Source: Butyrivibrio sp. VCB2006
GTDB lineage: Bacteria; Bacillota; Clostridia; Lachnospirales; Lachnospiraceae
Direction of reading: 5' to 3'
Length of the DNA: 64,000 nt
NCBI RefSeq assembly: GCF_000420945.1
Contig: NZ_ATVX01000003.1
Coordinates: forward strand, 62,001-126,000
Made by a program: the position numbers and the translations under genes. Shown piece after piece: positions 9,303 through 18,212 of the stretch (position 1 is its first letter; every line of letters starts with the position of its first letter). The notes below the pieces were generated by a model. It did no database searches. It was not told the origin of the DNA and saw nothing but the letters and a program-made list of their open reading frames with translations.

Positions 9303-10360
9303 AATCCATCGATCTCCTCACTTGTTATGCCATTCAATGTATCTGCATCTATTCTATCAATAACCTTGACTATTACTGTTGAGTCATATGGAACGGTAAC
9401 AAAATACTTATTTGTCTCATCATCATAACTAGTGAGTTCATTTGCTTCTGAAACAAGAAGCTGTACAGGGTGCGTTGAATGTAAATTATAAGAAACCGGA
9501 TTAGTAATAACCTTGCCATTTATTACAAAAATATGCCATAGCTCTCCATTACTGCTTATATAATCCGTTTCATACATAGGACGGCATATACTAGCATTAC
9601 CTGTAACTTCTGCATCATCTGTATATTCTCCGCCCATCGCATATTCGTAAGTAATTGGATATTTAGTAAATCCTCTTTCAGCTAAAAGATCTGCCACTTC
9701 AGTTTCTGTAAGATTATCTGGAGATGTCGCTGCATCCACTATACTAACTATTTTCCCACTTTCAGAATAATATCTCTCAGCTTCTGACATTTCGATAGAA
9801 GGCGCACCTGAAGATCCTGGTGCTGGTGCAGATGTACTTGCTGAAGAACCAGAACCCTGTGATTTGTTGCCTTCGCTCTGCGAATCATTTCCCGCATTGC
9901 CACTATTGGTATTAGACTCTGTACTTCCTGTTTCCCCAGAGGCATTACCTGAATTAGTAGCATTTGCTGTCTTTACAACATTTGTTGTTTCTACTGGCTT
10001 AACAACACTTGTTGAATTTTCATTAGTTGTTGCCTTTGCAACAGTTGAGTTATTGTTGCCAGTTGTGGTAGTTCTCTTTTCCCCTTTTACAGCAGCACCT
10101 TCTGTGCTCTCTGTAGTTGCATTATCGGAAGCTACAGCAGGTTCTGTTTCTGCAGGCTCTTCCTTGGATGCTTCCTCTACTGGAGTATCTGCCAATGGCA
10201 CTTCCTCTGTCTGAATGGTAACAACATCATTGTCCGCTACTTGATTCTCTTCTGATGGCTTATTACCTCCTGATACAGCAACAGCCACCAGGACGATTAT
10301 TGCTACAGCTAATAAAGCAAGCGCAATTCGTCCATACACACTTGTAACAACTTTTTTCAT
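9299..10360 (-). CDS. Membrane-anchored low-complexity protein
   Basis: 353 aa. Residues about 8-30 form one N-terminal transmembrane helix (IALALLAVAIIVLVAVAVSG). Residues about 35-195 are a Thr/Asn/Ser/Glu-rich linker without predicted structure. The C-terminal 150 residues are a compact, Tyr-rich domain of unknown family, probably exported. The layout resembles a bitopic surface protein whose linker spans the wall. It overlaps the downstream SGNH hydrolase gene by 4 bp (ATGA), so the two products probably work at the same place. No catalytic motif is visible. Confidence 0.75.
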   Translation of the reverse strand: MKKVVTSVYGRIALALLAVAIIVLVAVAVSGGNKPSEENQVADNDVVTIQTEEVPLADTPVEEASKEEPAETEPAVASDNATTESTEGAAVKGEKRTTTTGNNNSTVAKATTNENSTSVVKPVETTNVVKTANATNSGNASGETGSTESNTNSGNAGNDSQSEGNKSQGSGSSASTSAPAPGSSGAPSIEMSEAERYYSESGKIVSIVDAATSPDNLTETEVADLLAERGFTKYPITYEYAMGGEYTDDAEVTGNASICRPMYETDYISSNGELWHIFVINGKVITNPVSYNLHSTHPVQLLVSEANELTSYDDETNKYFVTVPYDSTVIVKVIDRIDADTLNGITSEEIDGL

Positions 10361-10451
10361 ACAACTTCTCCTTTATAAATAAACTTATATTTCACCCCTG
10401 CAATCATTTCGCTCCCCACGCAAAACTACATAGCTGCAGGATATCGTATCC

Positions 10452-10913
10452 TTATTCATCTGCACCCAAGTCTTTTTCTCTCAGTATCCTTCTTATAATC
10501 AGAACAATCAGTGACTGAATATATGGCACGATCAACATGATAAAAAACAGACAGCATATTGTAACAATCACAATTGCGATACTAAGAGCAGCTGCAAATT
10601 CCATATTACTTGTATCTATATAATCAGAAATCGATGTGAATACAGTAAAAAAGGTAGCCGACAAAACTAAGATCGCCACAAGTAAACCCACGTAATAACA
10701 TATACGCAGAGCGATGTTTGATACTTTATCACCTATAAAAATCATTTTTTTACTAACTTTTGTACCTAGGAAACTTAAAAGAAAAGCAACAATGGTAAAA
10801 AGAAAAATACCATAGATCTTTACAGAAATATGCTCATTAATCAGTGCTATGTATGATATTAAAGCCGTCAGAATGGCAATGACTCCCCTTGAAATCCTAT
10901 ATTCTCTCTCCAT
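10452..10913 (-). CDS. Small integral membrane protein, unknown
   Basis: 153 aa with about four hydrophobic segments (around residues 10-25, 30-50, 70-95 and 110-140) and short charged ends. No family was recognised. It is the first gene of a minus-strand group with the low-complexity protein and the SGNH hydrolase, about 90 bp upstream, and may help their assembly or export. That link rests on position only. Confidence 0.65.
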   Translation of the reverse strand: MEREYRISRGVIAILTALISYIALINEHISVKIYGIFLFTIVAFLLSFLGTKVSKKMIFIGDKVSNIALRICYYVGLLVAILVLSATFFTVFTSISDYIDTSNMEFAAALSIAIVIVTICCLFFIMLIVPYIQSLIVLIIRRILREKDLGADE

Positions 10914-11051
10914 AAATTGTTCCCCAACAATCTATAATGTCCCCCAAGCGCTATTTCTAACGCTTCATCACAGGAAAGTGTCAAATTTTAATAGGAATAT
11001 AGCATATCTGAGCCTGATGCACAATAGAAAAGCGCAGAAAACTACACATTT

Positions 11052-11948
11052 TTACGTAGTTTCCGCGCCATTTGTTCTTGAATAAAAGAATAAATATTGT
11101 TGCATAACCCCATTATAAGGTTTGTACTTGTCAAATAAAAAGCCTTGTGGATACTGGCTATCAAGCACTTTGTTAATCCAGACATCCTTAGGAAAAGCAT
11201 CTAATCTGTGGTAACCAAAGAGTATCTCGCAGTTGGCAACCTTAACCCCAACGCCATACAATGCCAGAAGTTTCTGCATGAGAGCATCATCATCGATTTC
11301 TTTCCAGCTCTCAAGATTTACTGCTCCGCTTACCACATCCTGTGCAGCCTGATATACATACTTATCTCTATAGCCGAGGCTGCATCCTGATAGTTGTGCA
11401 ACAGTCAGCTTAGACAGTTCCTTTGGAGTAGGAAAAGAAAATACATCATTTCCTTCTGCGTCCACAGCTATCTTATGTCCTGCAAGCGCGCATATTTTCT
11501 CGATTGAAGCCTTAATTGCAGGAATGTTTTTTCTCTGGGATATGATAAAAGAAATCAGCATCTCCCAGGGATCCTGCTGAAGGATTCTGATGCCCTGCCC
11601 AAATTCAGAAGCATTATAAAGGTATTCATCTTCTGCCTTGTCGATCAGGCTCCTTATATCGCTATAACTGCTATTCAGATCAAAGTAGTTTTTCCAGAAC
11701 GCCTCGAACTCTTTTTTATTACAGCTTAGCTCATACCGACCACCCAGAATATTTTTATCGTCCTTATCGCCTGATGCCCCAATAATAATGTCAGTCTCTA
11801 CACCGGAATCGCCCGACACATCTTTAATAAAAAGATATTGATTTCCTGCGACCACACTATAACCATCACCACATTTATTGAATCTGAAGCACTGGCCGCT
11901 ATCAGCTATTTTCTGAAGATCAAAATCATCTTGTATTTCAATTATCAT
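11052..11948 (-). CDS. 8-oxoguanine DNA glycosylase (OGG1-like)
   Basis: 298 aa bifunctional HhH-GPD glycosylase/AP lyase that excises 8-oxoguanine opposite C. The N-terminal OGG domain is marked by SGQCFRFNK (about 17-25). The helix-hairpin-helix is GVGVKVANC with the Schiff-base lysine Lys236, and the catalytic aspartate is Asp255 in FPKDVWI. DPWEMLISFIISQ is the characteristic helix before the HhH. A short acidic, Gly-rich insertion at about 45-70 in the N-terminal domain is unusual. It stands alone, and its upstream region is the tandem array at 12045-12430. Confidence 0.92.
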   Translation of the reverse strand: MIIEIQDDFDLQKIADSGQCFRFNKCGDGYSVVAGNQYLFIKDVSGDSGVETDIIIGASGDKDDKNILGGRYELSCNKKEFEAFWKNYFDLNSSYSDIRSLIDKAEDEYLYNASEFGQGIRILQQDPWEMLISFIISQRKNIPAIKASIEKICALAGHKIAVDAEGNDVFSFPTPKELSKLTVAQLSGCSLGYRDKYVYQAAQDVVSGAVNLESWKEIDDDALMQKLLALYGVGVKVANCEILFGYHRLDAFPKDVWINKVLDSQYPQGFLFDKYKPYNGVMQQYLFFYSRTNGAETT

Positions 11949-12044
11949 TATTACTCGTCCTATTTATATTCTCAACTTGTATTTTCTATTTATATCAATA
12001 TCCCCAATTTATATTTCCTACTTGCGCTTAATCATCCGAGCCTA

Positions 12045-12430
12045 CTACGCGTATTTTCCAGTTTTTCCGGATTTACTTGTAGTTTCCTACAGTACCTCTA
12101 CGCGTAATTTCTCATTTTGCTCATTTTACTCGTAGTAGATTTTTAACCGGAAGTCATTCCTACACTGGGATTTCTATTTTTTCTGATTTACTCGTAGTAT
12201 CCAGTTATATCGCTACGTGTAATTTCTCATTTTGCCCGTTTTACTCGTAGTAGATTTTTAAACCGGAAGTCATTCCTACACTGGGATTTCTATTTTTTCT
12301 GATTTACTCGTAGTACACAGCTATCGCACTACGTGTATTTTCCCGTTTTCTCAGATTTACTGGTAGTATCTAGTAGTACACAGCTATGCCACTACGTGTA
12401 TTTTATCATTTTCTCGAATTTACTAGTAAT
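12045..12430. repeat. Higher-order tandem repeat, non-coding
   Basis: Seven degenerate units begin with CTAC at 12045, 12098, 12160, 12213, 12276, 12329 and 12392. The spacings alternate 53, 62, 53, 63, 53 and 63 bp, giving a 115-116-bp higher-order period of a little over three copies. Most units run from CTACGYGTA to TTTACTCGTAGTA, so the unit ends are complementary and each could fold into a hairpin. The copies at 12098 and 12213 are nearly identical for more than 100 bp. No ORF of note is present. It fills most of the 564-bp gap between two minus-strand genes. Confidence 0.85.
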
Positions 12431-12512
12431 TTCTCATCTTCACCAGCAATTCACCAGCAATCTTCATCACTAATCTCCACCAGTCTTCTCCACCAGTAAA
12501 TTATTGCAGAAA

Positions 12513-12986
12513 TCAGCGTCTCTTATCTTTGTCCTCGTCCGCCATGGCATCCACGTAGCCCCTATCCCATAGCATGATGTTCAGCTTCTGTGCAAGCTCA
12601 ACAGCAGGCTGTGTGAAATACTGATTGGTCATGACAACTCCGACCATTCTATCATAGTAGTCTCGGCCGGCATATATCTCCTGAACAGCCTTTACTCCGA
12701 TTGGCTTGTCGTAGCACTTACATTGAACTGCGTAGGTCACGCCATCCTTCTCAGCCAGGATGTCCGCGCCAAAATCTCCACTACCCTTTGTAACTTCAAC
12801 TTCAAGGAAGCCATGGGCTTTCAGAATATCAGCGCAATAATACTCGAAGTCATGGCCCTCCATCTCGTCCATCGGAAGGGGCTTCATCCTGATCTTTTTA
12901 ACAATATGAACTATCAAAAATGCTATCAGCACAATTGCTGCGCCGATTATACAAGCTATTATATGTTCATGGTTCATTCTCAACAT
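12513..12986 (-). CDS. Membrane-anchored Mrr-like restriction endonuclease domain protein
   Basis: About 157 aa. An N-terminal transmembrane helix (HIIACIIGAAIVLIAFLIVH) is followed by a PD-(D/E)xK nuclease fold of the Mrr_cat type: FEYYCADILKAHGF, GSGDFGADILAE (catalytic Asp) and YAVQCKCYDKPIG (the Q-x-K form), then AVQEI. Such proteins are suspected to cut modified or foreign DNA at the membrane. The start is uncertain: GTG at 12998, ATG at 12986 or ATG at 12977, none with a strong RBS. It has no methyltransferase or ATPase partner nearby. It follows the SGNH/MBOAT operon on the same strand after a 58-bp gap. Confidence 0.82.
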   Translation of the reverse strand: MLRMNHEHIIACIIGAAIVLIAFLIVHIVKKIRMKPLPMDEMEGHDFEYYCADILKAHGFLEVEVTKGSGDFGADILAEKDGVTYAVQCKCYDKPIGVKAVQEIYAGRDYYDRMVGVVMTNQYFTQPAVELAQKLNIMLWDRGYVDAMADEDKDKRR

Positions 12987-13044
12987 TCCACTGACCACAC
13001 TCTACTTAATCATATTTATCGTTTTTCTCATATCATAGGTCGTA

Positions 13045-14061
13045 TTACCAACCTGCCTCCGCAACCTCTTCCTGAATTGCGATTACATTTCTGTCCCAGG
13101 ACTCGAACCTCTCATCACCTCTATGATCAGGAATGTCAAACCTGAATTTGAGTCCAGCTCCAAGATAATCTGTATATTTGCAGCTTCCCCGGTAATTCAA
13201 ATGAGAAAAATCAAAGAAGTCCTGCGAAAAATCCAAGTCCAAAGTTTCATACATCTCGGTGCCATCCTCGAACCAGATTCCTCTTTCAGCACAAAGTCTT
13301 TCCACATATTCAAACCTTTGGTCAGCCTCGTATTCCTTGATATAAGGAGTTACGATAAAAAACATCTCTATTTCATTTTCATTACAAAAATCTATTATCT
13401 TATCAAGATACTCCAAGGACTTGTCCGTCAGTGGCAGAGGATCCTCTGCATCAAATTCTGGTTTTTCCCACTCTCCAGTCTTAAAATACGGAGTATATCC
13501 CTTAAAGGCACTCTTGTCCTCTTGGGTCTCAGATAAATAATCCCAGTCCGCCTGTTCAAGCTCCTGATACCTCATGTGATAGCTAACCAGCGCCGGGAAA
13601 AATTCCAAGACTCTTGATGGTTCAACACTAACCTTAAGCATGCCAAGCTTATTGACAGATGGCTTTAAGCCATAGAAATTGTCCCCGATATACTTGTATT
13701 GGTAGTCGTCCAGGAAATTTGCAGGAGCAAAGAAATCAAGAACCATCACCTTTGGCTTTTGATATTTGCAGAATTCCTTGAGATAGTAATATGTCATCCA
13801 AAGAGGCTGCTCTGCGCCGCTATAGTCATAGGCCGCAATACCGTATTTTTCCCACAAAAGAGCTGTATTGATGTTTACGTGCATATGGCTTGATCCAAGA
13901 AACACCACATCAACTGTATCTTTTGGCTGAGCATACAAATCCCTTGCCTGCTTTATTCCATGAGCAGTCTTAAAGCTAAATAGCCTGTCCACAAAAGTAA
14001 GCGAAACAACAAGCGCAAGCACCAACAATATGAACTTACATAAACTTACAATTTTTTTCAT
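13045..14061 (-). CDS. DltD/AlgX-like SGNH protein, partner of the MBOAT acyltransferase
   Basis: 338 aa with an N-terminal signal anchor (residues about 5-25). VVFLGSSHMHVNINT carries the Ser nucleophile of an SGNH-like fold, and DFSHLNYRG near the C-terminus holds the Asp/His pair, a pattern shared with DltD and alginate O-acetylation proteins. It probably transfers an acyl group from the membrane acyltransferase to an extracytoplasmic glycan. The ATG lies 5 bp after the stop of the MBOAT gene and has no RBS of its own, indicating translational coupling. The acceptor glycan is not identifiable. Confidence 0.82.
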   Translation of the reverse strand: MKKIVSLCKFILLVLALVVSLTFVDRLFSFKTAHGIKQARDLYAQPKDTVDVVFLGSSHMHVNINTALLWEKYGIAAYDYSGAEQPLWMTYYYLKEFCKYQKPKVMVLDFFAPANFLDDYQYKYIGDNFYGLKPSVNKLGMLKVSVEPSRVLEFFPALVSYHMRYQELEQADWDYLSETQEDKSAFKGYTPYFKTGEWEKPEFDAEDPLPLTDKSLEYLDKIIDFCNENEIEMFFIVTPYIKEYEADQRFEYVERLCAERGIWFEDGTEMYETLDLDFSQDFFDFSHLNYRGSCKYTDYLGAGLKFRFDIPDHRGDERFESWDRNVIAIQEEVAEAGW

Positions 14062-14066
14062 TTGGG

Positions 14067-15497
14067 TTAAAACTCCATATAAATGAGTCTTGTGCTAATA
14101 TCAGGTCCATAGATTCCAAAAATCACCAGTAACATCAACAAGAAATAAAATGCAATATATCTTCTGCCCTGAGGAGCTGAGGCTATCATTTCCGGAATGT
14201 TAGACTTACTGTAATATGCTACTCTGTCAAGGATTCCTATCAGTATAATCGAAACAATGATTACTCCGAGCTCAATCATGACAAGATTCATGTTTTCCAT
14301 GTTTTCGGCAAAAGAAATATATCCTGCGAAATGTGTAAACATGCACTTTACATAATTAACTCCTGACGAAAGTGATGAAGCCCTAAAGAATATCCAGGCA
14401 AAAGAAGCCTCTAAAAATGTGATGACGTTTCCAAGAACGCCAGTCCTAAGCGTCTTAAATCCCTTATCTCTGCAAATACTATCAATTGCTGAAAAGACTC
14501 CGTGTAAAAGTCCCCAGACTATAAAGTTCTTACCTGCGCCATGCCACATTCCACAGATTAAAAAGACTATCATTGTATTTATTATCTTTCTGGCCGGGCC
14601 CTTTCTGTTACCTCCAAGAGGAATATAAACATAGTCCCTGAGCCATGAAGACAGAGACATATGCCAACGTCTCCAGAACTCTGTAATGTTCTGACTGCAA
14701 TATGGCATATCAAAGTTTGTTACAAGATCAATTCCAAATGCCTTGGATATACCAATAGCAAAGTATGAATAACCTGCAAAATCGCAGTAAATCTGAATCG
14801 TGTAAAAGAGTGCTCCAACAAACAGCCAGCTACTGCCCAGAAGCTGTGCTCCATCAAAGAGCTTATCAACATAAATTCCAAGGCGGTCAGCTATCGCAAC
14901 CTTCATAAACGCGCCATATAGAGTATAGTACAATACTCTCTTCCATCTCTCTTTGTCCAGGAGCTTAACCTTTCCAAGTTCCTTAATCTTAGAAGAAAAA
15001 CCTTCCCATCTTTCAATAGGTCCGCTTACAAATTTTGGGAACCAGGCAAGATAAAGCACAACATCTGCCATGTTGTTTGATGCTACTATAGTTTTTCTTT
15101 TCACATCTACTATGTAACTTATTGCTTGAAAAACGTAGAAGGAATAGCCGATTGGCATAAGTATTTGTGTAAGGAATGTATCCTCACCGGCCGCATCTGA
15201 AAAATAGGCCGGAACATACTTAAAAATCAATAAACTGAGAATAAACATAGAAACTGCAACGGACATAATGCCCGCTGCAGCTTTTTCACTTTTCTTTTGC
15301 CAGATAGACACAAGCTGTCCTGCTGCCCATGTCAGCACAGAAACAACAAGGACTGCTATTCCGGCAAGCCTATTAAGGGAGTAAATGTAGAGAATACTTG
15401 CTATCATTAACAAATATTTTCTGCTAATCCCCTTCAGAATATAAAACAGTATGCAGATAATCGCTGCATATATTAGCGACGTAACGCCAATTGTCAT
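14067..15497 (-). CDS. MBOAT-family O-acyltransferase (AlgI/DltB-like)
   Basis: 476 aa polytopic membrane protein with about 10-11 helices. Family hallmarks are visible: PIGYSFYVFQAISYIVDV, TEFWRRWHMSLSSWLRDYVYI, GGNRKG, and FLICGMWHGAGKNFIVWG, which contains the catalytic His. It moves acyl groups (usually acetyl) across the membrane to modify exopolysaccharide or wall polymers. It overlaps the upstream permease gene by 4 bp and is followed at once by its SGNH partner. No dltA/dltC or alginate genes are nearby, so the modified polymer is unknown. Confidence 0.93.
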   Translation of the reverse strand: MTIGVTSLIYAAIICILFYILKGISRKYLLMIASILYIYSLNRLAGIAVLVVSVLTWAAGQLVSIWQKKSEKAAAGIMSVAVSMFILSLLIFKYVPAYFSDAAGEDTFLTQILMPIGYSFYVFQAISYIVDVKRKTIVASNNMADVVLYLAWFPKFVSGPIERWEGFSSKIKELGKVKLLDKERWKRVLYYTLYGAFMKVAIADRLGIYVDKLFDGAQLLGSSWLFVGALFYTIQIYCDFAGYSYFAIGISKAFGIDLVTNFDMPYCSQNITEFWRRWHMSLSSWLRDYVYIPLGGNRKGPARKIINTMIVFLICGMWHGAGKNFIVWGLLHGVFSAIDSICRDKGFKTLRTGVLGNVITFLEASFAWIFFRASSLSSGVNYVKCMFTHFAGYISFAENMENMNLVMIELGVIIVSIILIGILDRVAYYSKSNIPEMIASAPQGRRYIAFYFLLMLLVIFGIYGPDISTRLIYMEF

Positions 15498-16573
15498 AGT
15501 TTAAGGTCTCCGTCTTTAACCCAACCAAGCTTCTTAACACCCGCATGTATAATCAATGAGAATACTGCAGGAAGAACAAAAGAAATCATCACAAGTCCGA
15601 ACCAGTCGAAAGCTGTGATTGCTGCTTTGCTACCCTCAGCAACGTCCTTGACCCATCCGGTATAAACACCGATCTGACCAACAAGTCCGCAGGTTCCCAT
15701 ACCAGATGAAACAGGTGCGCCATTCATGCGAAGGCCAAATACGCAGGTTGCGATTGGTCCTGTAATAGCTGACGCCACGATAGGTGCAATCCATACTCTT
15801 GGATTTTTGATAATGTTACCCATCTGAAGCATTGATGTTCCGATTCCCTGTGAAACAAGTCCGCCCCATTTATTCTCTTTGAAAGAGATAACTGCAAAAC
15901 CTACCATCTGAGCACAGCATCCGGCAACAGCTGCGCCTCCTGCAAGGCCTGTAAGCTGAAGTGCTGCACAGATTGCTGCTGATGATATAGGAAGTGTAAG
16001 AGCAACTCCTACAAGAACTGAAACAAGAATTCCCATTAGGAATGGCTGAAGCTCTGTTGCCCACATAATAAGGTTACCTACCCACATAGCTGCTCTTCCA
16101 AGTGGTGGTGCAATGAGCCATGAAAAGAAAATTCCGACTCCGATAGTAACAAGTGGCGTAACAAGGATATCTACCTTGGTCTCTTTGGATACTGCCTTAC
16201 CGAATTCAGCAGCAAGAATAGCTACAAAAAGAACTGCCAGAGGACCGCCGGCTCCGCCAAGAGCGTTAGCTGCAAATCCTACTGTGATCATAGAAAACAA
16301 TACAAGTGGTGGACACTTAAGTGCATAGCCGATAGCTACTGCCATAGCCGGTCCACTCATAGCTGTTGCAAGTCCGCCGACAGTATAGTCAACACCTGCT
16401 ATTGTTGCTACTGTCTGCATAAGAAATGGAATGTGGAACTGTGTACCAATTGTATTGATAATTGTTCCAATAAGTAATGAGCAAAATAATCCCTGCGCCA
16501 TTGCTCCCAGCGCGTCGATACCGTATCTCTTAAGGGAGATCTCGATATCCTTCCTCTTCAAAAACTCTTTCAT
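15494..16573 (-). CDS. PTS EIIC_2-type membrane permease (PfoR-like)
   Basis: 359 aa, about nine to ten hydrophobic segments, Gly/Ala-rich. It matches the EIIC_2 family that includes PfoR of Clostridium perfringens: VGGLATAMSGPAMAVAIGYALKCPP, GFAANALGGAGGP, RMNGAPVSSGMGTCGLVGQIG. No EIIA or EIIB domain is fused or adjacent, so transport coupled to phosphorylation is not shown. The stop overlaps the MBOAT start (ATGA), which is unusual and suggests that it either brings in a substrate for the O-acylation pathway or is simply co-regulated. It is the first gene of the four-gene minus-strand group. Confidence 0.85.
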   Translation of the reverse strand: MKEFLKRKDIEISLKRYGIDALGAMAQGLFCSLLIGTIINTIGTQFHIPFLMQTVATIAGVDYTVGGLATAMSGPAMAVAIGYALKCPPLVLFSMITVGFAANALGGAGGPLAVLFVAILAAEFGKAVSKETKVDILVTPLVTIGVGIFFSWLIAPPLGRAAMWVGNLIMWATELQPFLMGILVSVLVGVALTLPISSAAICAALQLTGLAGGAAVAGCCAQMVGFAVISFKENKWGGLVSQGIGTSMLQMGNIIKNPRVWIAPIVASAITGPIATCVFGLRMNGAPVSSGMGTCGLVGQIGVYTGWVKDVAEGSKAAITAFDWFGLVMISFVLPAVFSLIIHAGVKKLGWVKDGDLKL

Positions 16574-16657
16574 ACTCTTTTCATCCTCCGTCGATGCCTG
16601 GATTATTCCGGGTCACCGCTTCATTATTGTATTTCTGCAAAATTTTACCACAAATAA

Positions 16658-18163
16658 TCACAGTTCTACAATCTTTAAGGATAAAAAAGCTACTGTCTCA
16701 ACATGACTTGACCAGGAGAACATATCGCAAGGGCGAACCTTCTTAAGTTCATAGCCACCATCTACAAGAATTCTGAGGTCTCTTGCGAGAGTTGCACTGT
16801 CGCAGCTAACGTATACGATACGATCCGGAGACATCTTAAGCATGGTCTCCAGGCACTTCTCATCACAACCCTTACGGGGAGGGTCAACCACGATTACATC
16901 AGGATGAAGTGCAGTATTATCTGCAGAATCTCCTGCCTTCTCAGATTCTCTCTTATAAAATTCAGGCAAAACTTCCTCTGCCTTGCCGCAGAAGAAATCC
17001 GCATTTGTAAGGCCGTTTCTCTTAGCATTTGCCTTGGCATCCTCTATGGCCTCTGGAATTATTTCCACGCCATAGACATGTCCGGCATTTTTAGCCATGG
17101 AAAGAGTGATTGTTCCGATTCCGCAGTACAGATCCCAAACTGATTCCTTGCCTGTTAAGCCTGCATAAGTAATGGCCTGACCATAGAGCTTTTCACACTG
17201 AGCAGGATTGACCTGGTAGAAAGATAATGGTGAAATCTCGAAATCAAGACCGCACAAGGTATCGGAAATAACGTCCTTGCCCCAAATAGTGTGAACTTCC
17301 AGCCCCATGATAACATTGGTCTTGTCTGTATTGATGCTGACAGATATGCTGGTCATTCCGGAAACAGAAGAAAGTGCTTTAACCAAATCGTTCTGACCTT
17401 TTATGTATTCTGCTACTGTTCTATTCTCGTTCTGATTAGTATTATTTCCCTTAACTTTTCCAGCCGTTTTATAATTCAGCACCAGGCACACCATAATCTG
17501 TCCTGAGGTAAAACCTTTTCTGATAAGCACATGCCTTACAAGGCCTTTGCCGCTAGCTTCATCATAGGCCTTAATCCTATTCTTTTTCATGTGACTTAAG
17601 ATGATGTCCAGAATCTCTTTATTCTCAGGGATGCCAATAAGACAGTCATCCACAGGAATAATGCTGTGTGTTCTTCCTGCATAAAAACCTGCTATAGGAT
17701 TGCCATTCTTATCAGTACCAATAGGGTATTGAGCTTTGTTCCTGTATCTCCAGGGCTCATCCATTCCAATGATTGGCTCCATGATGCCATCGATAAAATC
17801 GCCATCAAAGCCGCCCAAACGAACGATGTTATTTCTAACCTTGTTCTGTTTGAAAGCAAGCTGTCTCTCATAGGTCATATTCTGAAGCTGGCATCCACCA
17901 CACTGGCGAGCCACAGGGCATTTCGCTTCCTGTCTGTATGGTGAGTATTCCGCAACCTTCTCAAGATGAGCGTAGGCATAATTCTTTTTGGCCTTCATGA
18001 TCTTGGCGCTTACCTTGTCACCAATTACCGCATCTTTAATAAAGAGGGTATAGCCGTCTATCTTGCCTATGCCCTCTCCATCGTTGCCTATATCAGTGAT
18101 CTCCACGGTAAGCAGATCATCCTTTTTGTATTTCATATCTTCTTTTATTTTCTTACTACTCAT
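16658..18163 (-). CDS. rlmD: 23S rRNA (uracil-C5)-methyltransferase, RlmD/RumA family
   Basis: 501 aa. The N-terminal TRAM domain (about 12-75) is followed by an iron-sulfur cysteine cluster (CPVARQCGGCQLQNM). The Rossmann methyltransferase domain has DLYCGIGTITLSMA, DPPRKGC and VYVSCDSATLARDL, where the Cys of VSC attacks uracil C6. In this family the enzyme makes m5U in 23S rRNA (U1939 or U747, depending on the member) with SAM. The length exceeds the usual 450-460 aa because of an insertion around 225-240 (KGNNTNQNENRT). Bacilli and clostridia often carry several paralogues, so the exact target is not certain. Confidence 0.9.
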   Translation of the reverse strand: MSSKKIKEDMKYKKDDLLTVEITDIGNDGEGIGKIDGYTLFIKDAVIGDKVSAKIMKAKKNYAYAHLEKVAEYSPYRQEAKCPVARQCGGCQLQNMTYERQLAFKQNKVRNNIVRLGGFDGDFIDGIMEPIIGMDEPWRYRNKAQYPIGTDKNGNPIAGFYAGRTHSIIPVDDCLIGIPENKEILDIILSHMKKNRIKAYDEASGKGLVRHVLIRKGFTSGQIMVCLVLNYKTAGKVKGNNTNQNENRTVAEYIKGQNDLVKALSSVSGMTSISVSINTDKTNVIMGLEVHTIWGKDVISDTLCGLDFEISPLSFYQVNPAQCEKLYGQAITYAGLTGKESVWDLYCGIGTITLSMAKNAGHVYGVEIIPEAIEDAKANAKRNGLTNADFFCGKAEEVLPEFYKRESEKAGDSADNTALHPDVIVVDPPRKGCDEKCLETMLKMSPDRIVYVSCDSATLARDLRILVDGGYELKKVRPCDMFSWSSHVETVAFLSLKIVEL

Positions 18164-18212
18164 ATCGCAATCCTATTACTTAACATAACTATCTAAGCAA
18201 CTATAAGCACTA

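Noticed and set aside
12045..12430. CRISPR array
   Set aside because: The regular spacing invites the idea, but the 'spacers' are themselves repeated between copies, there is no constant 25-40-bp direct repeat, and no cas genes are present.
12723..13145. 140-codon plus-strand ORF across the Mrr-like gene and its upstream gap
   Set aside because: Antisense to two well-supported genes, with Cys/His-rich random-looking content.
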